From Streptococcus tangpeifui (GTDB lineage: Bacteria; Bacillota; Bacilli; Lactobacillales; Streptococcaceae): a stretch of DNA of 64,000 bases. Within the stretch, counting starts at the first letter, position 1. Each line of letters begins with the position of its first letter. Made by a program: the position numbers and the translations under genes. Location: contig NZ_JAAKDU010000002.1 in NCBI RefSeq assembly GCF_011038795.1, forward strand, positions 248,001 to 312,000. The letters run 5' to 3'. Shown one piece after another: positions 44,651 through 54,399 of the stretch. The notes under the pieces are model-generated. The model was not told the DNA's origin. It was given only the letters and a program-made list of their open reading frames with translations, and made no database searches.

Positions 44651-46429
44651 ATGTCTAACGGGAATTCATTGAAAGTCAGAATCCAGAAACTGGGGACTGC
44701 ACTTTCAAATATGGTTATGCCAAATATTGGTGCCTTCATTGCCTGGGGGGTAGCAGCTTCGCTCTTCATTGCAACGGGTTACCTCCCTAATAAGGACCTA
44801 GATGCCAATGTTGTCGGTCCTATGCTAAAATACGTCCTGCCACTTCTGATTGGTTATACGGGTGGTTATAATGTTCATAAACAACGCGGTGGCGTTATCG
44901 GGGCTATTGCTTCTTTCGGTGCCATTGCCGGTTCAACCGTTACGATGTTCATCGGTGCTATGATTATGGGGCCTTTGTCCGCCTGGGTATTGAAGAAATT
45001 TGACGAAAAGGTTCAGCCAAAAATCAAAACTGGTTTTGAAATGCTGGTGAATAACTTCTCACTCGGTTTAATTGGTTTTGCCTTCATGGTTTTATCTTTC
45101 TTCATCATTGGCCCAATCGTAGCGCAATTGACCGAATGGGTTGGTATCGGTGTAGAAGCTATTGTCAAGGTTCATCTCCTGCCAATTGCGAACTTGATTA
45201 TTGAACCAGCTAAGATTCTTTTCCTCAACAATGCTCTTAACCACGGTATCTTCACTCCACTTGGTACAGAACAGGTAGCTAAGGTTGGTAAGTCGGTTCT
45301 CTTCTTGCTGGAGGCAAATCCTGGACCAGGTCTCGGTGTGCTGATTGCCTATGCTGTCTTTGGTAAAGGTTCAGCGAAATCCTCTTCTTGGGGAGCTATG
45401 ATTATCCACTTCTTTGGTGGTATCCATGAAATTTACTTCCCTTACGTTATGATGAAACCAGCTATGTTCTTAGCTGTTATTGCCGGTGGTTTGGCCGGAA
45501 CTTTCACCTTCCAAACACTGGGAGCTGGATTGACAGCGCCTGCTTCGCCGGGTTCTATTATCGCTATTATGGGGATGGCGCCTAAAGGCTGGGGACCTCA
45601 CTTGGTCGTTTTAGCCGGTGTCTTTGCGGCAGCTATAGTATCTTTCTTGGTAGCTTCCGTTATCTTGAAATCCGATAAGTCTGATGATGATTCCCTAGAA
45701 GCGGCTCAAGCGGCTACCCAAGCGGCTAAGGCAGAATCTAAAGGGGCAACTGCTCAGCCAATGGCTAACTCAGGCGATATTACAGCAGACAATATCCAAC
45801 AAATTATCTTTGCCTGTGATGCTGGTATGGGAAGCTCAGCTATGGGGGCCTCAATCCTGCGTGATAAGGTTAAGAAATCCGGTTTGGATATTCCGGTAAC
45901 TAACATGGCCATCTCTAACCTGACCGATAAAGATCATACCTTGATCGTTACTCAGGAAGAGTTAGCAGATCGGGCGGCTGAACGAACTCCTAGCAGTGTT
46001 CATGTTACCGTTGATAATTTCTTAGCAACACCTAAATATGATGAGATTGTTGGCCTTCTAGCTGGCGAAGCTACAGCTAATCAAACGGCAGCAGCTCCTC
46101 AAACAGAAGCAGAAGGACAGATTGCCGATGATTTAGATTTGAACTACATTGATGAGGTTGTTTTTGCCCATGGTAAGGCAGAAGGCTCAGCCACTATGGG
46201 ACAAGCTACTCTGGAACTCATCTTTAAAAATCATGGTATTGGTATCCCGGTTTCTAAGGCAAGCAATGAAAATCTTAGCAACTTTAACGCCAAGAATATT
46301 TTGGTAGTGACGACAATTGCTAATCAATCGGCTGCTCAGACTCATGCTCCGCATGCGCAATACTTGGTTGTAGACAGTCTAGTAACGACACCGGAATATG
46401 ATAAGATGGTTGCTCGGATGCATAAATAA
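44651..46429 (+). CDS. mtlA: PTS mannitol transporter EIICB with a second, cysteine-less EIIB-like domain
   Basis: Imports and phosphorylates mannitol. 592 residues: EIIC membrane part to about 345 (NIGAFIAWGV, GGYNVHKQRGG, NNALNHGIFTPLG, FGGIHEIYFPYVM), an Ala/Gln-rich linker, EIIB with the phospho-cysteine C389 in ACDAGMGSSAMG, a second linker, and a second EIIB-like domain (about 500-592) in which the same position reads AHGKAEGSATMG (His507). EIIA is a separate protein (MtlF). The start follows AAAGGAGGATATCTTC. Confidence 0.95.
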   Translation: MSNGNSLKVRIQKLGTALSNMVMPNIGAFIAWGVAASLFIATGYLPNKDLDANVVGPMLKYVLPLLIGYTGGYNVHKQRGGVIGAIASFGAIAGSTVTMFIGAMIMGPLSAWVLKKFDEKVQPKIKTGFEMLVNNFSLGLIGFAFMVLSFFIIGPIVAQLTEWVGIGVEAIVKVHLLPIANLIIEPAKILFLNNALNHGIFTPLGTEQVAKVGKSVLFLLEANPGPGLGVLIAYAVFGKGSAKSSSWGAMIIHFFGGIHEIYFPYVMMKPAMFLAVIAGGLAGTFTFQTLGAGLTAPASPGSIIAIMGMAPKGWGPHLVVLAGVFAAAIVSFLVASVILKSDKSDDDSLEAAQAATQAAKAESKGATAQPMANSGDITADNIQQIIFACDAGMGSSAMGASILRDKVKKSGLDIPVTNMAISNLTDKDHTLIVTQEELADRAAERTPSSVHVTVDNFLATPKYDEIVGLLAGEATANQTAAAPQTEAEGQIADDLDLNYIDEVVFAHGKAEGSATMGQATLELIFKNHGIGIPVSKASNENLSNFNAKNILVVTTIANQSAAQTHAPHAQYLVVDSLVTTPEYDKMVARMHK

Positions 46430-46472
46430 GTCAAGATTTTTAAAGGCTGATTAAAAGTAGTACAATGGGCTT

Positions 46473-48425
46473 ATGATATTGACAAAACGTGAAGAAAAAC
46501 TAGTTAAGGCTTTCCTCGATGCAGGAAAGCTTTCCATAGGTGATATTCAAAAGGTTTTGAATGTGTCTCAAAGGACAGCCTATCGGACTATTTCAGACTT
46601 GACTGATAGCCTGAAAGCAGTAGGAATTCAGTTGAAAAAAGAGCAAAAAAAGTTTGCCCTATCAGGAGACCTTTCCAAATTAAGCTCTCTCTACAGTCAA
46701 GAAGATTATAGCCGCAGCGAACGCCTTAATCTGATTTGTTTAGCTCTATTGAGGGCCGATAAACCTTTGACCAACGCCTATTTTCAAGAAGAACTTATGG
46801 TTAGCAATGTCACTGTTATTCAAGATATCACTGATGTTGAAAATCGTCTCGCTGAATTCGATGTTCAGATGGAACGAAAGCAGGGCTACTTTTTGAGGCT
46901 GACGGCAGAGCAGCACCGCTATTTATTGGCTGTGCTCCTGACTCATCTGATCAGATCAGCCGATTTCAAAGCAGGTCAATTTGGTCAGTGGGCTAATAAT
47001 CTAGAGGAACCGCTCAAAAAGGCTAAACAGGCTTTCCGTGAAGCCCAAGCCTTTATGCCAGAAATGGATCCTAAGTTATTGCAATTTTTCACTATCCTTC
47101 TGGCCCTTTCCAAGTATTTTGGACAACCTAAGGCTGTAACGCATGTCAGCAAGCAGTCTTTGGAACTAGCCCAGAAACTTTTTGCCACATATTCGAAATT
47201 GACAGCCCAAGCTTATGCTATTAATGATATCGTTTATTGGGCAGATCGATTCGATGAACTTTATATCAAACGTCAAGAAAATCCTCTCTATGTAGAAACG
47301 TTTGATAGTCAGTATTTTTATAATGTGACTAATTTGATTGATAAGGTCTCCTCTTTTACCAAGATTAACTTTGTTAAGGATAAGACCCTCTTTCATTTTC
47401 TCTTTCATCACTTACGCTTGAGTTTGGCTATCCCTCAGCTCTTTCCTGATCAGTCGGTCTCATCAACAGCACATCTGGTGGCTTATCAAAATGAGTTTCT
47501 CCATCGGATCATTCGGCTGGTGGTCAAAGATCTCTTTCCTGCCTATCTGCAAAATGAAGCTGAGTATGAATTGATAACACTCCACTTTGCTTCCAGCATT
47601 AGGCGGAGTCCGGATATCTATCCGATTCAGATTTTGCTGCTGACCAACCAGCGTCCCTTGGCTATCGAACTTCTGATTACTAGGATAAAGTCGATTGCGC
47701 CTTTTGTTCAGTCGGTTCAAGTCAAGCGCCTTGAGGAATTTGATGCCTCCTATTTGGAAACTTATGATTATGTTCTAGCGACTAGTCCCAATGAGTACGA
47801 AGGGGTTGATGTTATTTCGACCTATCCGAATACGGCAGAGATTTTGCGCCTGCAAGATCGTTTGCAGGCGGTTCAATTAGACCGCAATCAGCAAAGAGAA
47901 CGCAATATTGAGCTGGTTGGCAAAACCGATTTACAGCTTTATTTAGAGGCAAATCGGGAGCTCTTGGATCGTTTTCAGTTAAGAACATTAGACAATGCGT
48001 CTTCTTTCGAAGAGACAGTAGCTGAAATTGTCCAAGATTTGCCTTTCATTTCAGATCGGGACTATTTGACAGAAAAACTGCTTAAGCGTTTTTCCCTAAG
48101 TCCCTTTGCCATTCCTGAAACCGGCTTGGCCTTGTTGCATACGCAGTCTCACGCAGTAGAAAAAAGTCAGTTCATGGTTTATCAATTAAAGCAGGGCGTT
48201 GAAGCTTTGTCAATGAACCATGAGAAGGAAGAAGTCAGTCGGATTTTGGTTATGCTGACGAAGGACAATAGTCAAGATGAAGTCAAAAAACTGATGTCGG
48301 CTATCGGCCAGTCCATTATTGAAAACCATCTCTATACTGAAATTTATAAAACTGGTAATCAGGAGATTATCTACCAATTATTAAATAAGATTTTTACAGA
48401 AACAATCAAAGATTTGGAGACTTAA
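46473..48425 (+). CDS. mtlR: Mannitol operon activator MtlR (PRD regulator)
   Basis: 650 residues: N-terminal winged HTH ([24 protein letters not shown]), a second HTH ([23 protein letters not shown]), two PRD domains, an EIIB-like region near 410-500 and a C-terminal EIIA-like domain (about 500-650). Phosphorylation by HPr and PTS components controls activity. Expressed inside the operon, 3 bases before mtlF. No recognised ribosome site problem; start ATG at 46473. Confidence 0.93.
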   Translation: MILTKREEKLVKAFLDAGKLSIGDIQKVLNVSQRTAYRTISDLTDSLKAVGIQLKKEQKKFALSGDLSKLSSLYSQEDYSRSERLNLICLALLRADKPLTNAYFQEELMVSNVTVIQDITDVENRLAEFDVQMERKQGYFLRLTAEQHRYLLAVLLTHLIRSADFKAGQFGQWANNLEEPLKKAKQAFREAQAFMPEMDPKLLQFFTILLALSKYFGQPKAVTHVSKQSLELAQKLFATYSKLTAQAYAINDIVYWADRFDELYIKRQENPLYVETFDSQYFYNVTNLIDKVSSFTKINFVKDKTLFHFLFHHLRLSLAIPQLFPDQSVSSTAHLVAYQNEFLHRIIRLVVKDLFPAYLQNEAEYELITLHFASSIRRSPDIYPIQILLLTNQRPLAIELLITRIKSIAPFVQSVQVKRLEEFDASYLETYDYVLATSPNEYEGVDVISTYPNTAEILRLQDRLQAVQLDRNQQRERNIELVGKTDLQLYLEANRELLDRFQLRTLDNASSFEETVAEIVQDLPFISDRDYLTEKLLKRFSLSPFAIPETGLALLHTQSHAVEKSQFMVYQLKQGVEALSMNHEKEEVSRILVMLTKDNSQDEVKKLMSAIGQSIIENHLYTEIYKTGNQEIIYQLLNKIFTETIKDLET

Positions 48426-48427
48426 CT

Positions 48428-48865
48428 ATGGAATTTGAAAAAACACTGATTAAACTTAATCAGCAATTTGCCACTAAGGAAGAAGCTATCCGTTACTGCG
48501 GTCAACTTTTGGCAGACAGCGGCTATGTTAATCCTGAATATATCGAGGCTATGGTGCAGCGTGACCAAGAGCTATCGGTCTATATGGGGAATTTCATTGC
48601 CATTCCGCACGGAACAGACGAGGCCAAAAAGGAAGTGCTCAAGTCTGGCATCACAGTCGTTCAAGTACCCAAGGGGGTTAATTTTGGAACAGAGGAGGAA
48701 CCACAAATCGCAACAGTCCTCTTTGGAATCGCTGGTATCGGTGATGAACACTTGGAGATGATTCAAAAGATTTCCATCTTCTGTGCGGATGTTGACAATG
48801 TCGTTAAATTAGCCGATGCTCAGTCTGAGGATGAAGTTATTCGCTTATTAAACAGTGTTGCCTAG
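48428..48865 (+). CDS. mtlF: PTS mannitol EIIA component
   Basis: 145 residues. The phospho-histidine is in [22 protein letters not shown] (His near 60). Domain of the mannitol/fructose EIIA fold: [37 protein letters not shown]. Passes phosphate from HPr to MtlA. It starts 2 bases after the mtlR stop. Confidence 0.96.
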   Translation: MEFEKTLIKLNQQFATKEEAIRYCGQLLADSGYVNPEYIEAMVQRDQELSVYMGNFIAIPHGTDEAKKEVLKSGITVVQVPKGVNFGTEEEPQIATVLFGIAGIGDEHLEMIQKISIFCADVDNVVKLADAQSEDEVIRLLNSVA

Positions 48866-48884
48866 ATAGAAGGAAAAGAGGTTT

Positions 48885-50033
48885 ATGATGAAAAAAGCAG
48901 TACACTTTGGTGCCGGAAATATCGGCCGAGGCTTTATTGGTGAGATTTTATTTGAAAATCATTTTGATATTACCTTTGTTGATGTTAACGAAGCCATTAT
49001 CAATGCGCTTAATGAGCGCCACAGTTATGAGATTGAAATTGCTGAGGACGGTCAGCGTCATATCGCTGTGTCAGGTGTTAGCGGTATCAATAATGCTCAA
49101 GATCCAGAGGCTGTCGTGGCAGCTATCACACAAGCAGATATTATCACTACGGCCATTGGTCCTAATATCCTACCGCTTATCGCTGAATTGGTAGCAAAGG
49201 GGATCGAAGCCCGCCAAGCCGCTGGCAGTCAGCAGGCCATTGATGTTTTAGCCTGCGAAAATATGATTGGCGGGTCAGAATTCCTCTGGTCCGAAGTGCA
49301 GAAGCACTTATCTGAAGCTGGTCTGGCCTATGCTAAGGAATATGTCGGCTTCCCTAATGCGGCTGTCGATCGCATTGTTCCGGCGCAAAGCCATGAAGAT
49401 CCTCTTTTTGTGGTGGTTGAACCCTTCAAAGAGTGGGTTGTTGAAACTGGCCGCATGAAAAATAAGGCATTGAAACTGGACGGTGTTCATTATGAAGAAG
49501 AATTGACGCCTTTCATTGAGCGCAAGCTCTTCTCAGTCAACTCTGGTCATGCGACATCTGCCTATACAGGTGCCTTCTATGGCGCCCAAACGATCCTTGA
49601 AGCACTTAAAAACGAAACGGTTAAAGCTAATGTCGAAGCAGTTCTAGCAGAGATCCGCAGTCTCTTGATAGCTAAATGGGGCTTTGATGAAGCAGCCTTG
49701 GTTGATTATCATAAGGTCATCATCTCTCGCTTTGAAAATCCTTATATTGTCGACGATGTGACCCGTGTTGCCCGCACGCCAATCCGCAAATTGGGCTTTG
49801 ATGAGCGCTTTATCCGCCCGATTCGTGAATTAAAAGAGCGCGGACTTTCCTATGACAATCTTTTAAAAACCGTCGCCTTTGTCTTCAAATACAATGATCC
49901 TGAAGACCCGCAATCTGTTGAATTGCAAGACCTCTTGGCTAGCAAGTCGCTACCAGAGGTTATCGCCCAAGTCACAGACCTTAAAGACCAGGATCTCATT
50001 AAAGAGATTGAAAATGCAGTCACTTCAATCTAG
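48885..50033 (+). CDS. mtlD: Mannitol-1-phosphate 5-dehydrogenase
   Basis: Oxidises mannitol-1-phosphate to fructose-6-phosphate with NAD. 382 residues, long-chain polyol dehydrogenase. NAD-binding HFGAGNIGRGFIGEIL (residues 6-21), DVLACENMIGGSE, FPNAAVDRIVP, catalytic-Lys region KLFSVNSGHATSAYTGA. The ATG at 48885 is directly followed by a second ATG. Ends in a terminator. Confidence 0.97.
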   Translation: MMKKAVHFGAGNIGRGFIGEILFENHFDITFVDVNEAIINALNERHSYEIEIAEDGQRHIAVSGVSGINNAQDPEAVVAAITQADIITTAIGPNILPLIAELVAKGIEARQAAGSQQAIDVLACENMIGGSEFLWSEVQKHLSEAGLAYAKEYVGFPNAAVDRIVPAQSHEDPLFVVVEPFKEWVVETGRMKNKALKLDGVHYEEELTPFIERKLFSVNSGHATSAYTGAFYGAQTILEALKNETVKANVEAVLAEIRSLLIAKWGFDEAALVDYHKVIISRFENPYIVDDVTRVARTPIRKLGFDERFIRPIRELKERGLSYDNLLKTVAFVFKYNDPEDPQSVELQDLLASKSLPEVIAQVTDLKDQDLIKEIENAVTSI

Positions 50034-50053
50034 AAATAGACAGCAGTCATGTT

Positions 50054-50087
50054 AAAAGCAAGCTAAATTGATAGCTTGCTTTTTTTA
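50054..50087 (+). terminator. Terminator of the mtl operon
   Basis: AAAAGCAAGCTA/TAGCTTGCTTTT, loop AATTGA, long T-run. Confidence 0.93.
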
Positions 50088-50236
50088 TAGCTCTGAAAAG
50101 TAATTTTTAAACGTATTATTAAATTTTCTGAAATTAGTGTATAATTAAAGAGGAGGTATATAGTAACTATTAATATCAATATTTATTTATTACAATTAGT
50201 CAAGTGTAGCACAAACTTAGCAGTAGGAGTAATGTA

Positions 50237-52069
50237 ATGTCAACAACAATTGAAGTCAATAAGCAGACAGTTAAACAACTTTTAGAAACAGGAAAAAATA
50301 AAATATTTGTTATTCCTGAGTATCAGAGGCCATATGCTTGGACAGCTGATCAAATTCAGACTTTATTTGATGACCTTGTGGAATATACAGAGACTACTGC
50401 AGGCAATAATAGTAGTGAAGAAAGTACTTACTTTTTGGGGACGATTGTTTCGTATGAAAATGATGATAATGAGCAGGAAATTATTGATGGTCAGCAACGC
50501 ATTACTTCACTATTCTTACTATTAAGAGCTATATACTCTAAGTTGGTTTCAATGAGTGAAACACCACAGTCAAAAAATTTCATCACACAAATTGAATCAG
50601 CCTTGTGGCAGCAAGATGAGCTAACCGCAGAAGTTGATTTTGAGAAGATATTAATTATTTCTAGGGTGATGGGAGAAGAAGGTAATGAAATCTTTTCTAA
50701 TATTTTAGTTACTGGTACAGTGAAAAAAGGAGCAAAAGATAATTATTCTCTTAACTACAGTTTATTGACAAAATTAATTGAAGAGTATGCTAGCAAAGAG
50801 CCAGAGTTGTTTTATTGGTTAATTCGGAATATATTAAATAGGGCAATTTTACTTCCTATTACTGCTGATACACAAGATACTGCCCTAACCATATTTTCAA
50901 CTCTGAATGACCGGGGATTAGCATTATCTGACGCTGATATTTTTAAAGCTAAGATATATAATCACCTAGATGAAACGGACAAACAATCTTTCATTGAACA
51001 TTGGAAACAGCTTGATGAAAATGCAATAAACGCAAATGAAAGTATACAAAAGCTATTCTATTATTATATGTTCTATTTAAGAGCAAAAGAGAATGATAAA
51101 AATACAACAACGCCTGGTATAAGGAAATATTATTCTCAAAATCAGTATAAAAGACTCTATGCTAAGAACTTGTTAACTGAGTTAAGTGCATTGTTAAATT
51201 TATGGATTGTTGTTAACAATAATACAATAATTGATGATGAAGCTTGGTCAGAAAATAACGAGATTCTAAAAGTCTTAGACGCCTTGTCCTCATACCCGAA
51301 TGAATTCTGGAAATATCCTGTTGTTATTTACTATTTAAGATATAAGGATTCTGTGGAATTTGAAAGTAACTTTCTAACTTTCCTCAGACGTTTGTTCGCA
51401 GTTCTATCTGCTCGGTATATAGTAACTCCAACTATTAATGCTGTAAAGCGCAGCATATTGAATTTAAATGCAGAAGTTTACCGCTCTGAAAATCCCAAAT
51501 TTGATTTTAAACCTGTTGATGAAGAGGAATTAAAAGAAAAGATAAAATATTCTCATAGAAACACAGTTCGAATGATTTTGAAAGTTCTTGCCTATCAAAA
51601 ACAAGAAGGTTTACTTCCTCCTAAGTGGGAAATTGAGCATATCTTGCCTCAAAAATGGCAAAGTAGTTACTTTCCAGATAGTACAGAACAAGAAGTAAAA
51701 CTTCTTACCGAACATATTGGCAATAAACTTCCTTTTGAGAAGAGACTGAATATTATTGCGGGTAATGGTTATTTCCAAAAAAAGCAAGATAGTTATAATA
51801 AATCAAAAATTGCAATTGTTCAAGAGTTATCTCAAGAAAAATCTAAATGGGGACTAGATGATATTAGAGAAAGAGATATAAGGATTTCGGATAACTTGCT
51901 GGATTTGCTTAAATCGTGGGGGTTAAACAAGATTGATTCGGAAAATAATAACAATAATGAATCAAAATATGAAATTCCTGCTGATAGAATAAAAGACTAT
52001 AATCAATTTTTGAAGATGTTCAATAAGGAAGACTCAGATAATAATAGGAAACAATTTTTACAAATATAG
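50237..52069 (+). CDS. DUF262-DUF1524 protein, GmrSD-like predicted nuclease
   Basis: 610 residues. N-terminal DUF262 (ParB-like fold): VIPEYQRPYAW and D84-G-Q-Q-R88, the motif used for nucleotide hydrolysis in GmrS-like domains. C-terminal DUF1524 (HNH-like): WEIEHILPQ with His468, then IGNKLPFEKRLN...GNGYFQKKQDSYNKS. The pair in one chain is the architecture of GmrSD-type modification-dependent restriction enzymes and relatives; whether it cuts modified phage DNA here is inferred. It has no methylase or partner beside it. It is visibly AT-rich next to its neighbours, suggesting transfer. The leader is AT-rich, ribosome site TAGGAG. Confidence 0.87.
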   Translation: MSTTIEVNKQTVKQLLETGKNKIFVIPEYQRPYAWTADQIQTLFDDLVEYTETTAGNNSSEESTYFLGTIVSYENDDNEQEIIDGQQRITSLFLLLRAIYSKLVSMSETPQSKNFITQIESALWQQDELTAEVDFEKILIISRVMGEEGNEIFSNILVTGTVKKGAKDNYSLNYSLLTKLIEEYASKEPELFYWLIRNILNRAILLPITADTQDTALTIFSTLNDRGLALSDADIFKAKIYNHLDETDKQSFIEHWKQLDENAINANESIQKLFYYYMFYLRAKENDKNTTTPGIRKYYSQNQYKRLYAKNLLTELSALLNLWIVVNNNTIIDDEAWSENNEILKVLDALSSYPNEFWKYPVVIYYLRYKDSVEFESNFLTFLRRLFAVLSARYIVTPTINAVKRSILNLNAEVYRSENPKFDFKPVDEEELKEKIKYSHRNTVRMILKVLAYQKQEGLLPPKWEIEHILPQKWQSSYFPDSTEQEVKLLTEHIGNKLPFEKRLNIIAGNGYFQKKQDSYNKSKIAIVQELSQEKSKWGLDDIRERDIRISDNLLDLLKSWGLNKIDSENNNNNESKYEIPADRIKDYNQFLKMFNKEDSDNNRKQFLQI

Positions 52070-53090
52070 ATAATAATTCTTATAGACTATTTGCTCCCCG
52101 ATCCTACAGTAGAATAGTACTATTAATGCAAATGGAAGAATAGGAGTGAATAAAGATTGTAATAATAGCGAAGTTTAGATGTTAGAGTAAAATAAATAGT
52201 TTAGTAGACTGCTTTACTCCCAAAACAAAATCTTAGGTCACTTTGAAAAATTCTCTTTGTAGTCATTTATCTTGTAAGCGGTAAGAATTTGTAGAATAGT
52301 AATAATTAAACCTTGATGAGATTAGAGGATAGAGTAACATCTGTTCTCTTTTTTGTTACCTTTAGTTTTAATTTTGTGGGACTGTTATACTCGAAGAAGC
52401 TCCATCATTTCTGACAATGAGAGTTGGCTACTAGTAGTCATTCCGCAGTTTGCGTTGGTTGCCAAGCAGTATTTGCTGGCTATCTATTGACCGAGAGAAC
52501 GGTACAAACCACCTATTTGATGGGGAAGCTGGATTAGTTTAGGACTTAATAGAATTGTAATTTAGCTCAGTTTAAAAAATGCTATAATCAAATGTGATTT
52601 CTGACTGATTGAAAAGGACATAGGGTAGTGGCCAAAGCTCAGGATGCTGATAGGATTTTCAACACTAGTGAAACAAATTATTTAAGTTCGTCTGAAAAAT
52701 CCGTGACAAACTAGGCGTGACCCTGAGCTAGATATGAGTTGCTGCTGGATTTGCCTTCTGATTTCTTGGTGATTTTGTATATAGGGGTTCTTCTATTGAA
52801 GGGGTTCTCTACTTTGCAAAAAATTTACAGCTGGAAATGGGAAAGATCCTCACACGGCACTTATTAAAAATTGGGCAACTTTAAACTAGAGCACCAGCTT
52901 AATGGTTGACTACCTCTGGAATGATAGCGATGGCTATTACGAGCAGGATCTGTGATTTTAGCAAGTACGAAAATGGGCAACATTATCTCAGGAGTAAAGA
53001 GAAAGTCCTTAAGTAAAGATAGAAAAATCTTGTCGCAGTCTGATAACAAAGGTCAGCAATAGATATCCACTAAAGAGAGGGGAAGCGAGT
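52070..53090. other. About 1 kb of decayed sequence
   Basis: No intact gene. Protein-like stretches broken by stops include AKAQDADRIFNTSETNY (from 52628) and GNGKDPHTALIKNWATLN (from about 52833), followed by LWNDSDGYYEQDL. A weak terminator-like structure (AGAG...CTCT with T6) is at 52331-52356. These look like remnants of former genes; families not recognised. Confidence 0.45.
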
Positions 53091-53291
53091 ATGGAAGAAG
53101 ATAATGAATTTGAATCAGCTTTTTCGACAGGCAAGGAAAATAATTCTCCTATCTTTTCAGGCCGAGATCCAAAGCCAGTGCCTGAAAAGAAAGACGCCAA
53201 AAGCTTTAAAAAAGGGCTCATACTAGCCTTTGGTGGAGTTATCGGGGTCACATTTTTAATCGTGTTAGTTGTTTTTATAGTGAATAGATAA
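53091..53291 (+). CDS. Small tail-anchored membrane protein
   Basis: 66 residues: an acidic, polar N-terminal 40 residues (MEEDNEFESAFSTGKE...) and one hydrophobic helix near 43-63 (LILAFGGVIGVTFLIVLVVF) ending in VNR. AGAGAGGGGAAG gives a good ribosome site 5-7 bases before the ATG, which is why I keep it. No family recognised. It stands alone in decayed surroundings. Confidence 0.55.
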   Translation: MEEDNEFESAFSTGKENNSPIFSGRDPKPVPEKKDAKSFKKGLILAFGGVIGVTFLIVLVVFIVNR

Positions 53292-53986
53292 TTTTGGTCT
53301 GACTGCAAAATTTAAGCATGGCCTTGCTAAAGGAGCAAGGACCTGTACTTAGACTTATCAGGAATTTCAGAGTTTGAAAATGAGTAGTTCTTATGGACAG
53401 AGGACTTCAATAAAAGGAACGGATATGATAAGATTGCCAGTCAATACGGAAAAAGAGAGGATCACTTTCCCACAATAGTCTAAGTTTGAGTTATTGCCCT
53501 AATCCAGACAATTTGGATCTGAGCGTTGATAAGAAAGATAAAAACTGCTACCACACTTGCAAATCATTAAGTAACTGGGAAATAAGGATTTTTGCCCCAA
53601 GAGGAAGCTAGGGATTTTTTGAGAAAACTAAGTCTGATAACCTTGAAGTTGGGATAGTAAAAACGGTTAAGGAGAAGAGAGTTATCACTCTGTCATTACG
53701 AAATTGGAATACCCACACGAAAATAACTTTCTCCGGCCTGATGGTCTTGGACTAGAGTTTACGATAACCTATATAAATAGCTATGCAGTAAAGACTATTA
53801 TCAAGTAACTATGAACTCTGCACAAAACAGACAGTATACGTTAAATAAAAAGAACTCTTCTAAAGAATAGTAGAAGCTCCTTACCTGAGGATTTCTGGCA
53901 GTTTCCCTTACCTCAAAACTAGCTTGCCCAGCTATCAGAATTAGGGTAAAATAGCTTAGTAAGTATTTTTAGAAAAGGAAAAATCT
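53292..53986. other. Decayed intergenic sequence
   Basis: No intact gene. Stop-interrupted fragments such as IRLPVNTEKERITF and DGLGLEFTITYINSYAVKTIIK suggest one or more former genes. Not identifiable. Confidence 0.4.
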
Positions 53987-54319
53987 ATGTCTTTACCAAA
54001 TTGCCCCAAATGTAACTCGGAGTATGTTTACGAGGATGGTATCCTTTTGGTCTGTCCAGAATGTGCTTATGAGTGGGATCCAAACGAAGCTGCCGAAGAA
54101 GAAGGCTTAGTCGTTCTTGACAGTAACGGTACGCGTCTGTCTGATGGTGACAGCGTTACGATCGTTAAAAATCTCAAGGTCAAGGGAGCTTCAAAGGATC
54201 TCAAGCAAGGGACTCGTATAAAAAATATCCGACTGGTCGAAGGGAATCACAATATCGACTGTAAGATTGATGGCTTTGGTGCCATGAAACTCAAGTCAGA
54301 GTTTGTTAAAAAAATATAA
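53987..54319 (+). CDS. yjdM: Zinc-ribbon protein YjdM (PhnA-like)
   Basis: 110 residues. The N-terminal zinc ribbon uses CPKC and CPEC (Cys6, 9, 25, 28 region: NCPKCNSEY...[10 protein letters not shown]), followed by a beta-barrel-like C-terminal domain ([36 protein letters not shown]). Formerly named PhnA but not required for phosphonate use; its function is not settled. Start follows AAAAGGAAAAATCT. Confidence 0.9.
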   Translation: MSLPNCPKCNSEYVYEDGILLVCPECAYEWDPNEAAEEEGLVVLDSNGTRLSDGDSVTIVKNLKVKGASKDLKQGTRIKNIRLVEGNHNIDCKIDGFGAMKLKSEFVKKI

Positions 54320-54364
54320 ATCCCTATAAAGTTCAAGGCAAAGACCTTGGGCTTTTTAACTGAA

Positions 54365-54396
54365 AAGACGAGGGCGAATTTATGTCGCCTCGTCTT
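54365..54396 (-). terminator. Terminator, mainly for the S66 peptidase gene
   Basis: AAGACGAGGGCGA (54365-54377) / TCGCCTCGTCTT (54385-54396), one bulged base. A second small hairpin for the plus strand, CAAGG/CCTTG followed by TTTTT, precedes it at about 54337-54357. Confidence 0.75.
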
Positions 54397-54399
54397 CTA

